NCBI GenBank assembly: GCA_041687495.1 | Contig: JAWLBR010000068.1 | Span: forward strand, 1-17,383 | Length of the DNA: 17,383 bases | Reading direction: 5' to 3' | DNA from: JAWLBR01 sp041687495 | GTDB taxonomy: Bacteria; Bacillota; Limnochordia; DTU087; JAAYGB01 | In this document: positions 15,269 through 17,383 of the stretch, in pieces | Layout of the letters: every line of letters begins with the position of its first letter | Position numbering within the stretch: the first letter of the stretch is position 1 | Notes under the pieces: model-generated | Database searches by the model: none | The model's input: the letters and a program-made list of their open reading frames with translations, nothing else | Told to the model about the DNA's origin: nothing | Program-made: the position numbers and the translations under genes

Positions 15269-16554
15269 ATGAAAATCAGAAGCGGCGAAAAGGCGGGGGT
15301 TAGTTCGGCGCTGGAAGCTCCGTTTCACTTACGCTGTGAGTACATCAAAAACCCACTTGGCATCGATACTTCCTGCCCCCGGCTAAGCTGGCGGCTTCGT
15401 TCAGAGCAACGGGATCAAGTTCAGGCAGCTTATCGAGTGTTAGTCGCCAGCAGTCAAGAGTTACTGGAGCGCAACACCGGCGATCTGTGGGATAGTGGAA
15501 GGGTTAAGACCTCGGATTCTGTCAACGTAGAGTACTTAGGCAAACGTCTGAACAGCGGGCAGATCTGCTTTTGGAAGGTGCAGGCGTGGGACGGGGCAGG
15601 GCTGCCGACTCCATACAGCCAGATTGCAACCTTTGAGATGGGCCTGCTAGATTCCTCTGACTGGCAAGGAGTCTGGATCCAAGCCGACGAGTCGATTTCA
15701 GCTCCCTTGTTTCGCAAGGAGTTCTCCTTAGCACCCAAGCCAGTTAAGCGGGCTAGAGCTTACGTCTGTGGACTTGGGTACTTTGAAATAGAGATCAACG
15801 GTCAGAAGGTGGGAAGTGATGTCCTAGTACCGCAGTGGACCAACTACGATCACCGGGAACTGCGGGATCTCATTTACCCTTGGTGTGATCACTCGCACCA
15901 GCGGGTGCTCTATCTTACCTACGACGTCACAAACTCCGTCGGCGCTGGCATGAATGCCATTGGCCTCATCTTAGGTAACGGTTGGTACAACCAAAGGGAG
16001 CGAAACGCTGAGGGGAAAATGTGGTACGGAGCCCCAAGGCTAATCCTGCAGCTGAATATCGAGTATGCTGACGCTACCACTCAGAGTATCACAACTGACA
16101 CAGATTGGTCTACCAGCCCAAGCCCCATCGCGTTCAACAACATATATTTCGGCGAGAAGTATGACGCACGCAAAGAACAGCTGGGCTGGTCAACGCCTGG
16201 GTTTGATGACTCAGGCTGGGCCATGGCACAAGCAGCTAAAGCTCCCTCAGGAGTATTGCGAGCTCAGACGGCGCCGTCAGATCGAGTAGTCCAGACCATG
16301 GTTCCTGTGCGGGTGCAGCAGGTGCAGCCTGGGGTCTATGTCTATGATCTGGGCCAGAATATCTCTGGTTGGGCAAAAATCCGACTCAAAGGTCAGCGGG
16401 GAACGAAAGTGACCCTGAGGTTTGCCGAGGAAGTCACCGACAAAGGGATGCTTGACTTTACCAGCTGTGGCGGCGAAAGGCAGATTCAGCTTGACGAATA
16501 CATCCTCAAGGGACATTCGATAGAGCAGTGGGAGCCGCGGTTCACCTGGCATGG
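15269..16554 (+). CDS. GH78 alpha-L-rhamnosidase, truncated by a sequence junction
   Basis: Removes terminal alpha-L-rhamnose from glycosides or rhamnogalacturonan fragments. About 428 residues are present: an N-terminal Fn3-like region (LRCEYIKNPLGIDTSCPRLS, WRLRSEQRDQVQAAYRVLVA), then the rhamnosidase N domain (RARAYVCGLGYFEIEINGQKVG, NAIGLILGNGWY) and the concanavalin-like domain (VYVYDLGQNISGWAKIRLKG). The catalytic (alpha/alpha)6 barrel, which should follow FTWHG(FRYVEV), is missing because the sequence changes to unrelated DNA near 16,550. Full members are about 900 residues. ATG 15269 has AGGAGG at 15256-15261. No signal peptide is visible, so the enzyme should act in the cytoplasm on imported oligosaccharide. 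Last visible gene of the uptake operon. Confidence 0.9.
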
Positions 16555-16556
16555 GC
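16546..16556. other. Junction between two unrelated sequences (probable assembly chimera)
   Basis: Up to FTWHG the GH78 frame (codons starting at 16541, 16544...) is intact; after it that frame reads Arg/Thr/Trp-rich nonsense to a stop at 16651. From 16546 the +1 frame reads LAWAQSGVDD, which looks like the end of a signal peptide with an A-x-A cleavage site. The bases CTGGCATGG can belong to both genes, so a short shared sequence may have caused the join. GC content and third-position bias jump at the same place. Confidence 0.85.
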
Positions 16557-17383
16557 GCAATCGGGCGTGGACGACGACCTGTTCGGAGACGGCGGGCTGG
16601 TCGCGGAGGTGGCTCCGTCCAGCACGGAGGCACCCGTGGACGACCTCCTAGCCGGCGACGGCGTGCGACTGGGCGGCGACCTGTCGTTCGCGGCCCGCAT
16701 GCAGCTGGACCTGGATGGGGAGGAAGACGAGGACCCGCTCGCGACCGGTCTCGACGACCTGAGCGCCCGCCTGTTCGTGGACGCGCGCCCTGTCAGAACG
16801 CTCCGTCTGTACCTCGAAGGGCAAGTCAGCTACGACACGGAGTCGGGACTGGAGCTGGGCCTGCGCGAGGCGTTCGCCGACGTCACCGCGTTCGACACCG
16901 TCTTCCTCCGCGTCGGCAAGCAGACCCTCAACTGGGGCGTCGGAACCTTCTACAGCCCCGCGAACCTGCTCAACACCGAGCGTCTGGATCCCGCGGCGCC
17001 CGACGCGCAACTGGACGGACCCGTTGCCGCCAAGGCGCAGTGGCCGATCGGAACCGACAACCTGACGGGCTACCTGATCGTCGACGATCTCGGTGACGAC
17101 AGCGACCTCGCGGTCGCCGCACGCTACGAGTTCCTGCTCGATGGCTACGAGATCACCACCGGGGCTGTGGTGCACGTGGACGGACCGTGGGCGCTTATGA
17201 CGACCGCCAACGGCAGCATCGCGGACGTCACCGTCTTCGCGGAAGCGGTGGTGCAGGGAAGCACGGACAAGGTGTACGTCGAGCCCGATGACACGAGTCC
17301 GATCGGTTACCGCACCACCCGCAGCGAGGCCGTCGTCGCCTCCGCCACGGTCGGCGGCCGCTACAGCTACACCAGCGACGACG
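16555..17383 (+). CDS. Outer-membrane beta-barrel protein fragment from a high-GC diderm genome
   Basis: An open frame of 276 codons with no stop runs to the window end, with near-uniform G or C third positions. It begins at what looks like a mature N-terminus (AQSGVDDDLFGDGGLVAEV), followed by an acidic linker and then alternating strands (LSARLFVDARPVRTLRLYLEG), and the motif LRVGKQTLNWGVGTFYSPANLLN. GKQ-x(3)-WG-x-G-x(4)-P-x-DLLN-like motifs are known in large outer-membrane barrel families, including those of spirochaetes. Both ends are cut: the 5' end by the junction and the 3' end by the window. Exact family not identified. It cannot belong to the rhamnosidase operon on this evidence. 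Confidence 0.75.

Noticed and set aside
16551..17175. Long alternative frames on both strands in the GC-rich end
   Set aside because: They are Arg/Gly/Pro-rich by-products of high GC; the frame from 16555 alone has a beta-barrel-like protein and the expected third-position bias.
1..17383. CRISPR array, tRNA, rRNA, insertion sequence or attachment site
   Set aside because: Looked for regular spaced repeats, cloverleaf-like stems, transposase motifs and terminal repeats; none was seen.

Overview
The window appears to be two unrelated pieces of DNA joined inside a gene. Bases 1 to about 16,550 look like one genome: moderate GC (a little above half by eye), very strong Shine-Dalgarno sequences of the AAAGGAGG type, rho-independent terminators, a strict-anaerobe-type hybrid cluster protein and a DUF990-type ABC exporter. 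This suggests an anaerobic, plant-polysaccharide-using member of the Bacillota or a neighbouring lineage. The peptide/oligosaccharide-type binding protein has an ordinary Sec signal and no lipobox, unlike most monoderm Bacillota, so the lineage stays open. Bases from about 16,555 to the end are very GC-rich with near-uniform G/C third codon positions and encode the start of a Gram-negative outer-membrane beta-barrel protein. I read the join as an assembly chimera until shown otherwise.

Layout. 1-280: leader with a promoter candidate, mutually exclusive hairpins and an intrinsic terminator. 281-2166 (+): a GDT1/UPF0016 family cation (Mn2+) exporter with an unusual Cys-rich C-terminal extension, then truA. 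2202-4807 (-): a three-gene ABC exporter (ATPase and two DUF990 permeases), convergent with truA. 4972-6834 (+): a uroporphyrinogen decarboxylase-like protein, a PPC/DUF296 domain protein and a 4-oxalocrotonate-type tautomerase, closed by a terminator. 7162-8805 (+): hcp, preceded by a perfect Crp/Fnr-type palindrome correctly placed over an extended -10 element, and followed by a strong terminator. 9031-16554 (+): a catabolic operon with a family 5 solute-binding protein, two DppB/DppC-type permeases, two OppD/OppF-type ATPases and the first half of a GH78 alpha-L-rhamnosidase. 16,555-17,383 (+): the foreign outer-membrane protein fragment.

How they work together. The 9031-16554 operon reads as import of a rhamnose-containing oligosaccharide, probably pectin-derived, followed by cytoplasmic removal of terminal rhamnose, because the rhamnosidase shows no signal peptide. 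Its leader contains an SD/anti-SD/SD arrangement that could switch translation of the binding protein, and a 10-bp hairpin separates the binding-protein gene from the first permease gene. The hcp unit is probably a nitrosative-stress response gene under a Crp/Fnr-family regulator. The UroD-like/PPC/tautomerase trio has no assignable pathway and is the least understood gene set here.
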